Below, one piece after another: positions 43,466-52,814 of a stretch of 64,000 nucleotides of DNA. Each line of letters begins with the position of its first letter. The first letter of the stretch is position 1. The notes beneath the pieces were generated by a model, which had not been told where the DNA came from, did not search any database, and was given only the letters and a program-made list of their open reading frames with translations. Source of the DNA: Candidatus Kuenenia stuttgartensis (GTDB taxonomy: Bacteria > Planctomycetota > Phycisphaerae > Phycisphaerales > SM1A02); assembly GCA_945902075.1 (NCBI GenBank), contig CAMDMA010000002.1, positions 98,793 through 162,792 on the forward strand, in the 5' to 3' direction. The translations under genes were made by a program, and so were the position numbers.

Positions 43466-44167
43466 TTAGCGACGACGACGACCAACAAGACCAGCGAGAC
43501 CAAGCAAGGCAATCGAACCCGGAGTCGGGATCGCGTTGCCGTTGACCATGACGTTATCGATGCGACTAGAACCTGCCGCTGCAGTCGTGACAAGCGAGCG
43601 GAAGCGCAAGATGACGCTGCTCTGGTTGTCGGACACAAGGCTATCAGCGTTGAGGTCGAGGGTCGTGGAGCTCGTGTAGAGCGCGTTGTATGTGGTCGAA
43701 GACCAAGTTCCGGGAGCGCCGCCGCCGCCGGACTGGAGCACGGTGTATCCGACGACGAACGAGAAGGTCGCGCCGCCATCCACACTCATGACCAGTTCGA
43801 AGCTGGCCGGACCAGTCGACGAACGAGCCTGATCCCAGGAAACGGTGATGTCTTCGAAGCCGAGAGTCGAGAAACTGGCCTGATAGTAATCGCCGATGGA
43901 CCAGTTGTTGCTTGAGAACGCGTACTGAGAACCGTTGCCAGCCGGCGACGTGTACGTCGCGGCGGCAAGGGCATGCACGGAGCTGAGGTTCGAACCAGCA
44001 GCGTTTGTGCCCTGGTCTGCGGCGCCAACGGTGTATGTCACGCCGGTCGGAACGTTACCGGCGCCGGTTGGGAAGGCGGTGGTGATGGTCCATCCGGCGA
44101 CGAGGTCGGCGGAGGCGGTCGAGGCGGTGGCGAGGATCAGGACGATGCCGGGCTTCACAAAGGACAT
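43466..44167 (-). CDS. Exported protein with PEP-CTERM-like sorting tail
   Basis: 233 residues. Signal peptide MSFVKPGIVLILATASTASA, then a beta-rich Ser/Thr/Ala/Gly-rich domain that resembles choice-of-anchor or carbohydrate-binding folds but has no diagnostic motif. The tail is IPTPGSIALLGLAGLVGRRR, the same sorting type as the protein at 2809. GGAG precedes ATG 44167 with 7-nt spacing. The upstream leader carries a 15-bp repeat array. Probably a surface protein; function unknown. Confidence 0.8.
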   Translation of the reverse strand: MSFVKPGIVLILATASTASADLVAGWTITTAFPTGAGNVPTGVTYTVGAADQGTNAAGSNLSSVHALAAATYTSPAGNGSQYAFSSNNWSIGDYYQASFSTLGFEDITVSWDQARSSTGPASFELVMSVDGGATFSFVVGYTVLQSGGGGAPGTWSSTTYNALYTSSTTLDLNADSLVSDNQSSVILRFRSLVTTAAAGSSRIDNVMVNGNAIPTPGSIALLGLAGLVGRRRR

Positions 44168-44222
44168 TTGAATCTCCGCGGCATTGGCCGCACTACGCCG
44201 CCCGAGGACGAGGGGCGGCAGA

Positions 44223-44297
44223 AACAGGGAAGGCAGGAACAGGGAAGGCAGGATCAGGGAATGCAGGATCAGGGAATGCAGGAGATGGGAACGCAAA
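44223..44297. repeat. 15-bp tandem array, four units plus a degenerate fifth
   Basis: Units aacagggaaggcagg (44223, 44238) and atcagggaatgcagg (44253, 44268) followed by a degenerate copy. It lies 55 bp upstream of the PEP-CTERM gene start, inside its probable leader or promoter region. Confidence 0.85.
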
Positions 44298-44833
44298 GAA
44301 GGGACTGACAGCACCAAGATCAGCAGAATCACAAGCGGCACGACGAGCAATGCTCACCGACCACATCGAATCAAACGAACCCGTCGACCTCGAACCGACG
44401 CAACCTAACCACATGCGACTCCGCAAGGATAAGGATGGCGACGTTCGAGACCGCACAGGACGGCCGCATCGAACTCTGAATGATCATGACAGGCAACGAG
44501 GGACAACGGCGCCTGGACGCTCGACGCAGGGAACATGCAAGGAACATGCTGGGAACACGCTGTTGGGCGAGTGGACACTCGACCAACGCAAACAGGGACT
44601 CTCACCAGGGCCGAGAAACTCGACCGAGGCATCGACCCTTGTCACTCCCTCGAGGACGGGGCAACCATACCCCCGAAACCCGATTCCGCAAATCCGATCT
44701 GTAAGAGCGAGGCAAATAGTGTCGAGTTTTGATTTGCACTCTCGCCTCCACGGATCTATCACGACTGTTTCCCACCCATGCGGTGTGACGGCTCGGAGAA
44801 ATGATGCCACGAAAAATCCCAACCGGAGGCACC
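44298..44833. other. Gap of about 540 bases, no gene supported
   Basis: The open frames across it give Arg/His/Thr-rich translations without family features or ribosome-binding sites. A loose direct repeat of ggaacatgc(a/t) lies at about 44535-44565. It should contain promoters for the divergent genes at 44167 and 44834. GC content looks lower here than in the genes. Confidence 0.4.
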
Positions 44834-45496
44834 ATGCACGGAGTCTTTTTCTACATCGATCCCAGAGGCCGTCGTTCCGGACCCTATACCGAGGCCGAGC
44901 TTTGCTCACTCGCGGGGCGGGGGCTCCTTGAACGCCGTGGACAGGTCGAACTCGAGGGCACAGCCATCCGGTGGACCGCCGACGAGATCGGTTGGCTGCG
45001 TGACACCTTCCCGAAGAATTTGGCGGTCGACGCGGGCGAGAGAGTGCCCTCTCCGGGAAGCCCCCCGCTGCCGCCACCCGACATGATCGACGAAGGTTGG
45101 ACCTCAAGCGCGGACCGCGGCGGTGACATACCCGAGCCCCTCCCCCCACGATCTGCTCCCGCGGAAACGACGCGTACGACGATCGGCCCTACGACCAATA
45201 CCGGCCTTGGAAATGCGGCCCAACCACTCGCCACCACCCGGACCGTTTTCGTGCTGCTGGCGCTTCTCCCAAGTTTCATTGGGCTGTTTGGTATCCATAA
45301 CATCGTCGCCGGCTACCTCGGGCGCGGAATCACGCAGCTCGTCCTTTCCGTCCTCACGCTTGGCGGCTGCTGCGCGACCATCTGGGCGCCACCGTGCCTA
45401 TGCCTTGGGCTTCCGATGTGGTTCGTCCTCTTTGTGTGGTCGGTGATTGAGGCAGCAACGGTCACCACAGACGCGCGCGGGCGTCTCATGACCTGA
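44834..45496 (+). CDS. GYF_2-TM2 domain membrane protein
   Basis: About 220 residues. The N-terminal 60 residues resemble the GYF_2 (DUF4339) domain (FFYIDPRGRRSGPYTEAEL and later EIGWLRDTF), which binds proline-rich peptides. A Pro/Thr-rich linker follows, then a TM2-type pair of membrane helices (VLLALLPSFIGLFGIHNIVA, YLGRGITQLVLSVLTLGG) and a last hydrophobic segment. ATG 44834 has GGAGG with 5-nt spacing. It is convergent with flgK, 40 bp apart, and unrelated to flagella as far as is known. Confidence 0.8.
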   Translation: MHGVFFYIDPRGRRSGPYTEAELCSLAGRGLLERRGQVELEGTAIRWTADEIGWLRDTFPKNLAVDAGERVPSPGSPPLPPPDMIDEGWTSSADRGGDIPEPLPPRSAPAETTRTTIGPTTNTGLGNAAQPLATTRTVFVLLALLPSFIGLFGIHNIVAGYLGRGITQLVLSVLTLGGCCATIWAPPCLCLGLPMWFVLFVWSVIEAATVTTDARGRLMT

Positions 45497-45536
45497 AAGC
45501 CTGTGGCTCGACCGCCGCTTGCGCGCGACGAGCGAT

Positions 45537-47234
45537 TCAGACCATCGAGAGCAGCGTCTGCAACGTCTCGTCGATCGTGGCGATGTAACGAGCGGCGGCC
45601 TGGAACTGCCGCTGGTACGAGAGCATGTTGATCGACTCCTCGTCAATCGACACACCACTCATCGCTTGCGATTGCGCATCGAGGCTCTCGCGCACCAGAC
45701 GGGTGCTTTCGGCTTTGGTGTTTGACGCTTGCGTCCGCACAGCGAGGTCGGTCGTACGCGATTGCCAGTATCCGCGCAGGCTACGACCGCCAAGCGCGTC
45801 AACCGCGAGATTCTCAAGCCCTGCAATATCAAGCGCGCCTGCGTTCGAGCCAGGGGTATGTCCGCGCCCAGCGGCGAGCAGCCGAGGGTCTTCGACAATC
45901 GCTTGATTGATGGCAATATCACTCGCGTCCGAACCGCCAAAGAGTGCGTTCACGCCAAGTGCGGCGAGGGTTCCGGACGTGTCATTCGAGAAACTGAGCT
46001 CGTAACCACCCGCTGCGTCAAGCTTGAGTGCGCCATCCGGGGTCACGGAGGCCGTGCCGGTGCCCGCGGGCATCGCAGAAGAAATCTGTGCTGCAAGTTG
46101 GTTGAGCGAAGTTGTCGCCGGATCAACCGAAACAAGCACGGTGCTGCGGATTCCCGTAGAGGTGTTGGTGACGTGAAGTTCAAACGAACCGTTGCGGATA
46201 TCAAACGGAACCGCCGCCGCATCGGACGCCAGGTTGGCCGTCGCATCGGCGACGCGATTCACGCCGGTAACGGTTGAGAATCCACGCGTGCCCTGGCCCT
46301 GCGAGTGGATGCGGTTGACCTGGAAGGCAAGTTGGCGAGCGAGCGTGTCGAGGTCGTTGATCGCGGGGTCAACAGTGTCCGCGCGCTGCCGAAAGAGGGC
46401 GCCGATTTGACCCTCCTCCGGAAGAAGCGTCGTCCCGTCCGACTTCACTCGGAGCGAAACAGTGGTGCCGTCGCTACTCGCGTCGGTGCGAAGCGTGACT
46501 CCGCGCGATTCACCCGCGAGAACGATCGGCGTCGAGCCAACGAGAAGGTCGAGTGAGCCGTTGGGCTGTTCGACCGTACTAATTGGGAGGTACTGCGCAA
46601 CCTCAGCAACGAGTTCATCACGACGATCGCGCAGCGAGTTCGCGGTGCTGCCGCCGCCCTGTTCCGAATCGACGATCTGGCGATTGACTTCAGCAACCTG
46701 TCCGAGCAGTCCGTCGACCGTGCGAACGGTCGCGCCGAGTGCACGATCAATCTCTAGTCGCACATTTGCATGTTCGGTACGAAGCTCGCGAATCGACGTC
46801 GCGAGGCCGCTTCCCTGCTGAATCACGACGGTGCGCACGGCTTCATCGTTCGGACTATTCGCGAGTTCGCTAAAGCTGTTGAAAAACGCGCTCATCCGGC
46901 TCGAAAGATCCTGATCGGTGAGTTCGTTGCGGATCGACTCAATCGAATTGAGGAAGCGCTGGTCGATTTCCGCAGCGTTCTGGTCACTGATGGCAGCGCG
47001 GGTGCGACCCTGGAGCGCCGTGTCCACGGTGCGAAGAATGCGCTGCAACTGCACACCCGTGCCGATGAATCCGCCGCGACCGATGTACTCAGGCCGACTC
47101 GGCGAAAGCCGCGCAACCTGCCGGTGGTACCCGGGGGTTGACGCGTTTGCCATGTTGTTTCCCGCGACTTGAATCGCGGTTTGGCTCGCGAGAATCGCAG
47201 ATTGACCGATTTGAAGTGCGCCGTTGATCGACAT
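45537..47234 (-). CDS. flgK: Flagellar hook-associated protein 1 FlgK
   Basis: 565 residues, usual size. N-terminus SQTAIQVAGNNMANASTPGY is the rod/hook/HAP signature. DLSSRMSAFFNSFSELANSP and AFQVNRIHSQGQGTRG are typical FlgK segments. The C-terminal SGVSIDEESINMLSYQRQFQ completes the family pattern. It forms the first ring between hook and filament. It follows flgN by 13 bp, so it lies in the flgI-flgJ-flgN-flgK operon. Confidence 0.95.
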   Translation of the reverse strand: MSINGALQIGQSAILASQTAIQVAGNNMANASTPGYHRQVARLSPSRPEYIGRGGFIGTGVQLQRILRTVDTALQGRTRAAISDQNAAEIDQRFLNSIESIRNELTDQDLSSRMSAFFNSFSELANSPNDEAVRTVVIQQGSGLATSIRELRTEHANVRLEIDRALGATVRTVDGLLGQVAEVNRQIVDSEQGGGSTANSLRDRRDELVAEVAQYLPISTVEQPNGSLDLLVGSTPIVLAGESRGVTLRTDASSDGTTVSLRVKSDGTTLLPEEGQIGALFRQRADTVDPAINDLDTLARQLAFQVNRIHSQGQGTRGFSTVTGVNRVADATANLASDAAAVPFDIRNGSFELHVTNTSTGIRSTVLVSVDPATTSLNQLAAQISSAMPAGTGTASVTPDGALKLDAAGGYELSFSNDTSGTLAALGVNALFGGSDASDIAINQAIVEDPRLLAAGRGHTPGSNAGALDIAGLENLAVDALGGRSLRGYWQSRTTDLAVRTQASNTKAESTRLVRESLDAQSQAMSGVSIDEESINMLSYQRQFQAAARYIATIDETLQTLLSMV

Positions 47235-47247
47235 GATTCGTTCGCTT

Positions 47248-47772
47248 TCAGCTTCGAATATCGAGGCTTGAGATCACGTTTGCACCTACGGCGATGCGAC
47301 CGCCGCGTGAGTAGACATTCGCATGTGCGAGCGCCGAGTGAACCGACTGCAGTATTCCCGCCATATGCGCGGAAAGTCGCTCGGCAGCTTGCCGAACGAT
47401 GCCAGATTCGCGACGGACTTCCTCGATGAGCGGACGCAATTCGCTGCGCACGACATCAAGCCGCGCGCGGTCGACGTCGCCAAGGCGCGCACCAATGTCC
47501 GAGAGCGACGCGTCCGCTGGGAGCGCAAGTCGGGTGGCGACCGACCTGGCCTCGTCGGTGCGCGCGCGATCGAGTTCGGCAATCATCGCAAGGAGCCGCG
47601 ACTCGCCATCGCTCAGTTGCGAAAACCGCTGAAAATCGGCGGCGCGGATTGCGTCGCGCCGACTTCGGATCAGTGCGAGCAGTTGGGTGTAGTGCGCGCG
47701 GCTCGTCTCGAGCGCCGCGAGGAGTTTCTCGGGGTTTGCGCGCGGAGAGGATGGACTTGTTGGGCGTTGCAT
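47248..47772 (-). CDS. flgN: FlgN-like flagellar export chaperone
   Basis: 174 residues, almost wholly helical, with the FlgN pattern of an N-terminal coiled coil (LLAALETSRAHYTQLLALIR) and a later amphipathic helix. FlgN escorts FlgK and FlgL to the export gate. The assignment rests on fold-like pattern and on position directly before flgK, as in many flagellar operons. AAGGA precedes ATG 47772 with about 8-nt spacing. Confidence 0.75.
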   Translation of the reverse strand: MQRPTSPSSPRANPEKLLAALETSRAHYTQLLALIRSRRDAIRAADFQRFSQLSDGESRLLAMIAELDRARTDEARSVATRLALPADASLSDIGARLGDVDRARLDVVRSELRPLIEEVRRESGIVRQAAERLSAHMAGILQSVHSALAHANVYSRGGRIAVGANVISSLDIRS

Positions 47773-47785
47773 GCGCGGATTCCTT

Positions 47786-48151
47786 TCAGAACGTCACAGA
47801 GGTCTTCGCAAGCGTTTCGGCTTCAGACGGCGCACCAGCGCGCATTGAGCGCTCAAAGCGATCGGCGACGCGGCGCACGAGTTCAAAGTTGGAGCCGTCA
47901 ACGACCTTCTCCGCAAGCGCCGCATCGAGTAGCGGTCGAAACCGACGCTCACCAACACCGGGCTTGAACGCGTCGGATGCAAGCGACCCCTCCTGCATCT
48001 CGGCGAAAATCGGCTTGACGAATGCTTCGGTGACAAGCGTTTTCGCTGCCTCGAGGGCGAGGCCGAAGGACGATCCATTGCGCGCAGCGGACGCGAGGCG
48101 CGGATCCGGTGCGAGGTAGCTAGAGGTTGGCCCAGAGATCGGCGTTGTCAT
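47786..48151 (-). CDS. flgJ: Rod-binding protein, FlgJ N-terminal type
   Basis: 121 residues. The segment ALEAAKTLVTEAFVKPIFAE with later FRPLLDAALAEKVV matches the rod-binding domain of FlgJ, which caps the growing rod. The C-terminal peptidoglycan hydrolase domain of enterobacterial FlgJ is absent, as in many non-proteobacteria; a separate hydrolase must act. ATGA overlap with the flgI stop codon shows translational coupling. Confidence 0.8.
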   Translation of the reverse strand: MTTPISGPTSSYLAPDPRLASAARNGSSFGLALEAAKTLVTEAFVKPIFAEMQEGSLASDAFKPGVGERRFRPLLDAALAEKVVDGSNFELVRRVADRFERSMRAGAPSEAETLAKTSVTF

Positions 48152-49338
48152 TGGATTTCCGCCTTCAACGCATTCTGTTTCTTGAGGCTGTGGATAATCG
48201 CGACCTGCGTTTCGAACGGGACATCAAGTTCATTCAGCGCATCAAGTAGTGTGCGAAGCTTCATACTCTGGCGCTGGGTTTCGCCAGTGGCAACGCCAGC
48301 CCACGCAACAGTGTCCGCAAGCGGCTGCTCGGGAGTTGGCATGATTTCCGGGGTAATCGTGGTGATACGGAGGTTGGCTGCCGTCACAGCTGCCGGCCGA
48401 AACTCAACGCGCTCGTCAACAGTGATGACCTTGTTCGCCTTATCAATGACGATGCGAGCAGGCGTGCGGATGATGTCGCCGGGCACCGAGAATGTCATGA
48501 GCCGCGCGACGAAGTCATAAGGATCGCGACGCGCTTCGGTCGGAATGCGGACGCGAATGGTGCTCTGGTCTTCGACCTTTGCGACATCGCTGTAACCAGA
48601 GAGTGAAAGCTCATCGTTGATGAGATCAGCGATACTCGCCGCTGTCGGCAGGCCCGCGTAGGCCGGGTGGAGAATGAGCGAAACGGTGTCGTCCTCGAAC
48701 GGCGTGAGCAAGATGTCGCGCACCATCCGCGCGCCTCCACGGACGACGGCCTTTGTCGGCATGTCGGGGTTCACCTCAAGTTCGCCGTCGGCGATCGCAT
48801 ACGGAACCCAAAGCGCGCGGTCGCTCGGGATGACGGGACTCTTGAGGAAACTCGTCAGCAGTTGACCACCCTCAAGGCTCGTGGCGGTGCCGAGGATTCC
48901 GATGGTCACATCAAAGCGATCATCGTTGCGAGCGCCGGTCGAGGGAATGTCAACCGTCACCATCACAAGCGCGATCGAACGGGTCTTCGCGAGGTTTCGC
49001 GCGTCGGTGCGAATGTTTCCGAGGTTTGACAGAAGCTGCGCGTAGGGCTGCGACGTGATCGTCGAGTCCTTCATGTTGTCGCCCGTCTTGTCGAGACCGT
49101 AGACAAGTCCGAGCCCAGTGAGGCGATTGCCCTCGTAACCCTTCAACCGGACGTACTCCTGCAAGTCGCCGCCAACGGCGGGTCGGGACACCGCGAGGAT
49201 GGCCACAAAGCACACGAGCCCGGCAGAAATTGCGCCGCGAGAGGCGGCGAACTTCGCGCACAGAGGCCTGATTCCAATCAGGAAGGCGGCAAGGATTGCG
49301 GATCGACTGGCAGGCATCAGGCCTTGGGTGCTCGTCAT
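48148..49338 (-). CDS. flgI: Flagellar P-ring protein FlgI
   Basis: 396 residues. A signal peptide (GLVCFVAILAVSRPAVGG) is followed by the family start LQEYVRLKGYEGNRLTGLGL and VYGLDKTGD. Conserved middle segments include AIADGELEVNPDMPTKAVVR. It forms the periplasmic P ring around the rod. ATG 49338 has AGGAGG about 9 nt upstream; the open frame further upstream to 50181 overlaps another gene and is not family-like. First gene of the flgI-J-N-K operon; flgH and flgA are not here. Confidence 0.93.
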   Translation of the reverse strand: MTSTQGLMPASRSAILAAFLIGIRPLCAKFAASRGAISAGLVCFVAILAVSRPAVGGDLQEYVRLKGYEGNRLTGLGLVYGLDKTGDNMKDSTITSQPYAQLLSNLGNIRTDARNLAKTRSIALVMVTVDIPSTGARNDDRFDVTIGILGTATSLEGGQLLTSFLKSPVIPSDRALWVPYAIADGELEVNPDMPTKAVVRGGARMVRDILLTPFEDDTVSLILHPAYAGLPTAASIADLINDELSLSGYSDVAKVEDQSTIRVRIPTEARRDPYDFVARLMTFSVPGDIIRTPARIVIDKANKVITVDERVEFRPAAVTAANLRITTITPEIMPTPEQPLADTVAWAGVATGETQRQSMKLRTLLDALNELDVPFETQVAIIHSLKKQNALKAEIQ

Positions 49339-49476
49339 CGGGGGTGGACCTCCTGTCCAGCCCTCGAAAGGCAAGCGGCATACCAGGCGACAGTTGAGAC
49401 ACGCCAAATGGGCGCGAAGGTGGGCAACCGCGTGTGCGGGGATGACACCTCTCTCGAATCTACGCATACTGCGGAG

Positions 49477-51636
49477 ATGCACCACGCGCTCCGAACCACC
49501 GGCCTCGCGGTCGCCGCGTTTCTTCTGGCGGCGATTTGGCTTGGAGGCCTGACTGGCGACCCAGCGAATCATCGGTTTGTCGCGTTTCTTGCGGTGGCTT
49601 GGCGTGATGGTGCGGTTGCGCTTCTCTGGTGGGCGGGCGCGGTGGGGCTTGGACTTGGTCTGATGCGGCTTGCGGTTGGGCCGAACGTGCGGGCAATCGC
49701 GCGGGCAGCGGCCTCCGGCACGAGGAACGATGACACGACCACCAGCGACGAAATTGCGATTGCGGTGGTCCTTGGAGCGGCGGCGATGCTCGCGCTCGAC
49801 AATGTGCTCGGGACGATCGGACTGCTCGCCGCGGGCGGAGGGTTGGTGGGATGGCTTGTTGCTGCAGGCGGTACGGCGCTCGGAATTCGAGTGCTTCGAA
49901 ATGCGCCGCTCGCCCGACCCACTCATGAGACCGCTCGACCACGCGCAGGTCTGGAGACGCATCTCGCACCAATTGCCCTTGGCGCGATGACGGCGCTGCT
50001 GCTGGTGGCGGCGAGTTCTGCGCCAGGTTGGCTTTGGTCGAGCGAATTCGGCGGCTATGACGCGCTCAGCTACCACCTGGTGCTCGCGCGCGCGTGGTCT
50101 GCGGGAGGCATTCCGGTTGGGCCAGTCGACGGAAACGTCTACTCCGCGCTGCCGTCGTTTGTCGAGGCGGCCTTCGCGCACCTGATGGTGCTCCGCGGCG
50201 ATGTGATCTCAGGCGCGATCGCCTGCCAGTGGTGGGCGGCGATTGCGACACTCGCGACTGCCTTTGTCGTTGCACGACTCGCCCGCAATGCCATCGGCCC
50301 TCCGGCGACGATATTCGCCGCGATGATTTTTCTCGCAGTGCCGTGGGTGACGGTGGTTGGAACGCTTGCATACAACGACATCGCGCCGTGCCTCTTTCTC
50401 GCGGGCGGTTGGCTGCTCGTGTTGCGGGCCGTCGGCGATGGCAATCGGCTCGATGCGCGCGCCGCCGCGGCCCTCGCGCTCATCGCAGCGGCCGCTGTCG
50501 GGGCAAAGCCCACAGCGTTTTTCTTTACCGCTCTGCCTCTCCTCGCCATCGTTCTCTTGACAGCACGTCTACGCGCGCTGCGGCTTGCACCACTCGTCCT
50601 TTTGGTTGCGGTTGGCGTACTCGCACCATGGCTTGTTCGGAATGCGCTCCACGAGGGGAACCCGGTTTTCCCCTTCGCTTCTGGCATCTTTGGAAACGGT
50701 CGGTGGACCGAGGAGCAGATTGCAGTGTTTAGCTCCGCGCATAGCCCCGACCGACCGATCCTCGACCGACTTCCGCTCATCTTCGAACAGTGGCTCACCC
50801 ATGGGTTTGGCGCTCCGCCGAGCGAAGGCGAGCCGTGGTTTCCACAGTGGAGCGTGATTCCAGCGGTTGGGCTGTTTGGCCTCGTCGTTGCATTTCGACG
50901 TCATCCCCACGCGCGCACCGGACTTGCGGTGGTGACGACGATTTGCGTGTCGTGGCTCCTCGTCACCCATCTCAAGAGTCGCTTTCTGCTTCCGACCGCG
51001 GTGCCACTTGCACTCGGCACAACATGGTTTGCTCTGTGGCTCACCGAGCGCTCACTCAGGCGCGCGCTGCCGATGGCTGCGACCATCGCCGTGGCCGTGC
51101 CGTTTGTTGTCTTCCTCCGTGAACCCGGGAAGGGCCGCGAACTTCGTGCACCTGCTGCCGCGATCGACACGATTCCGGACATGACGGGCGATTCGATTGC
51201 ACGCGCGCTCGTGGATGCCGATCGCTCTGGAGATACGGAGCTCCGCCGAAGGCTTCTTGAACAAAGCACCACGCCCTTCGCGATAAACCACCTGCTTCCC
51301 CCTGAGGCGCGGGTGATCGGAATTGGTTTCGCAACACCGTTCTATATTCGTCGACCGGTGGCGATGACAACGGTGTGGGACCGCGGCGACTTCGATCATG
51401 TCGCGGAGCAATTTGCGGGAACACCTTCGGTGTGGGGCAGCGAACTTCGCAAGCTCGGCTATACGCACGCGATCCTCGAGCCGACGATGCTCAACATCTG
51501 GTCGACGCGAGGCTGGCTCAATCCTCAACTCTCGCGCGGCGAATGGGTCGAGCCTTTCATCGCCGCGAACAGCGGGTTGATGCGGACGGCGGACGGACGC
51601 ATCATCATCGAACTCAGCGACGGCTCACCGCGCTGA
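49477..51636 (+). CDS. GT-C type membrane glycosyltransferase (ArnT/PMT-like), putative
   Basis: 719 residues with about a dozen hydrophobic helices and a C-terminal soluble region of about 170 residues. An early outer loop contains FGGYDALSYHLVLARAWSAG, the acidic position typical of lipid-phosphate-sugar-dependent GT-C enzymes. NALHEGNPVFPFASGIFGNG is another conserved-looking loop. It would move a sugar from a lipid carrier to a protein or lipid outside the membrane. Donor and acceptor are unknown. Flagellin glycosylation is conceivable given the neighbours, but is only a thought. Confidence 0.65.
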   Translation: MHHALRTTGLAVAAFLLAAIWLGGLTGDPANHRFVAFLAVAWRDGAVALLWWAGAVGLGLGLMRLAVGPNVRAIARAAASGTRNDDTTTSDEIAIAVVLGAAAMLALDNVLGTIGLLAAGGGLVGWLVAAGGTALGIRVLRNAPLARPTHETARPRAGLETHLAPIALGAMTALLLVAASSAPGWLWSSEFGGYDALSYHLVLARAWSAGGIPVGPVDGNVYSALPSFVEAAFAHLMVLRGDVISGAIACQWWAAIATLATAFVVARLARNAIGPPATIFAAMIFLAVPWVTVVGTLAYNDIAPCLFLAGGWLLVLRAVGDGNRLDARAAAALALIAAAAVGAKPTAFFFTALPLLAIVLLTARLRALRLAPLVLLVAVGVLAPWLVRNALHEGNPVFPFASGIFGNGRWTEEQIAVFSSAHSPDRPILDRLPLIFEQWLTHGFGAPPSEGEPWFPQWSVIPAVGLFGLVVAFRRHPHARTGLAVVTTICVSWLLVTHLKSRFLLPTAVPLALGTTWFALWLTERSLRRALPMAATIAVAVPFVVFLREPGKGRELRAPAAAIDTIPDMTGDSIARALVDADRSGDTELRRRLLEQSTTPFAINHLLPPEARVIGIGFATPFYIRRPVAMTTVWDRGDFDHVAEQFAGTPSVWGSELRKLGYTHAILEPTMLNIWSTRGWLNPQLSRGEWVEPFIAANSGLMRTADGRIIIELSDGSPR

Positions 51637-51642
51637 TTGCGA

Positions 51643-52737
51643 TCAGGGACCCTGCGGCATGAGCATCTCGTTGGTCCCGGGGCGACGAACTCCGCGCCGC
51701 GGATCACGGGGCGATGTGTTCGCCTGCGGGATTGAACTCTTGATTGTGCCGTCGTCCAAACTGTCCTCGGCAACTGACGCGCCGCCAGCCGCGGGCGGAA
51801 TAGTGCCTGGCATCGGCGGTAAATCCGCGGGCTTCGGCACAACGACCGGGGCGCTCACCGCGAACTCTGAACGCACTTCGGCCAGCGCCCGCTCGCGCGC
51901 CTCGGCGAGTTCCGCGGTGCGCCGATCCGTTTGCACGACAAACGCAATGCCAAAGAGCAGCGTGAACGCGACCCCGCACGCGGCCGCACCGAAGAGCAGG
52001 CGATTGATGCGCTCGAGCCGCCGCGAACGATCCAACAGCGAACGATCCAACAACGAACGATCTGTCGCTGGGCGGTGCGTGGCCGCGTGGTTGGTCGCAT
52101 GATTTGTTGGTGAGAGTGCGCTCCGGGAGAGTGGATCAGCCGCTGTTCGCGTGGTCGGTGCGGTCTCGTCAGGCTCAGAGGTCGCGCGTTCGAAGTCGAC
52201 CACTGAAACGCGAACCACCGTCTGTGCCGGAGAACGAACGGGAACTGCGCGTACAACGAGGAGGCCGGAATCGAGCACAAACGCGTCTCTGTCGGGCTTC
52301 GCGTCGTGTGGCGGCGCAATCGGCTCGAACGGCGGTAGGCCAAAGAAGTTTCGGTCGACCTCAACCGTCGTACTGGCTCCGCACGCTGCGCACGCTGCGT
52401 CGTCTTGTCCTATCGGCGACTGGCAGGCGAAACACCGGCCGAAATACTGTGCAATACCCGGGGCACGTCGGGCGAGCGTCCACAATTGTCGTGTCGATGG
52501 ACCGCGCACGATCGCATCGCGTCCGATTTCGCCAGCGCGAATGGCTGCGACGAGCGCCTCGAAGCGGAATCCAACGAAATGTGGGCGATCGGCGTCGCGC
52601 ACAAACCACGCTCCCATGTCATTCTGGGTTGCGTTCAAACTCCAGCTGTCGAAAAGTCCACCGCACGCGCGACAGTGCGGCGCAGGCACTTGGCGATCGC
52701 CGCAGTAGGGACAAAGGATGGCGCGTGCATCAGTCAC
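51643..52737 (-). CDS. Zinc-ribbon membrane protein with GYF-like segment
   Basis: About 364 residues. An N-terminal double zinc ribbon (CPYCGDRQVPAPHCRACG) is followed by a GYF_2-like stretch (GAWFVRDADRPHFVGFRFEA). A second ribbon is CFACQSPIGQDDAACAACG. After a Thr/Ala-rich linker with a duplicated SLLDRS motif comes one membrane helix (LLFGAAACGVAFTLLFGIAF) and a Pro-rich tail. GTG 52737 is the best start. It is tail-to-tail with the glycosyltransferase and divergent from the parvulin gene (77 bp). Function unknown. Confidence 0.7.
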   Translation of the reverse strand: MTDARAILCPYCGDRQVPAPHCRACGGLFDSWSLNATQNDMGAWFVRDADRPHFVGFRFEALVAAIRAGEIGRDAIVRGPSTRQLWTLARRAPGIAQYFGRCFACQSPIGQDDAACAACGASTTVEVDRNFFGLPPFEPIAPPHDAKPDRDAFVLDSGLLVVRAVPVRSPAQTVVRVSVVDFERATSEPDETAPTTRTAADPLSRSALSPTNHATNHAATHRPATDRSLLDRSLLDRSRRLERINRLLFGAAACGVAFTLLFGIAFVVQTDRRTAELAEARERALAEVRSEFAVSAPVVVPKPADLPPMPGTIPPAAGGASVAEDSLDDGTIKSSIPQANTSPRDPRRGVRRPGTNEMLMPQGP

Positions 52738-52814
52738 GAGGCTCAGGATATCGAAGTACAGTTGCCCGGAGTACAAGATACGCAGGCACCCTGCCGAGCC
52801 GAGAGAAACCACCG

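Noticed and set aside
44350..44931. 193-residue plus-strand frame
   Set aside because: Arg/His/Thr-rich, no similarity, no ribosome-binding site; the GYF-TM2 gene with a good GGAGG starts within it in another frame.
49339..50181. Upstream extension of flgI
   Set aside because: It overlaps the glycosyltransferase gene on the other strand and precedes a clear signal peptide with AGGAGG.
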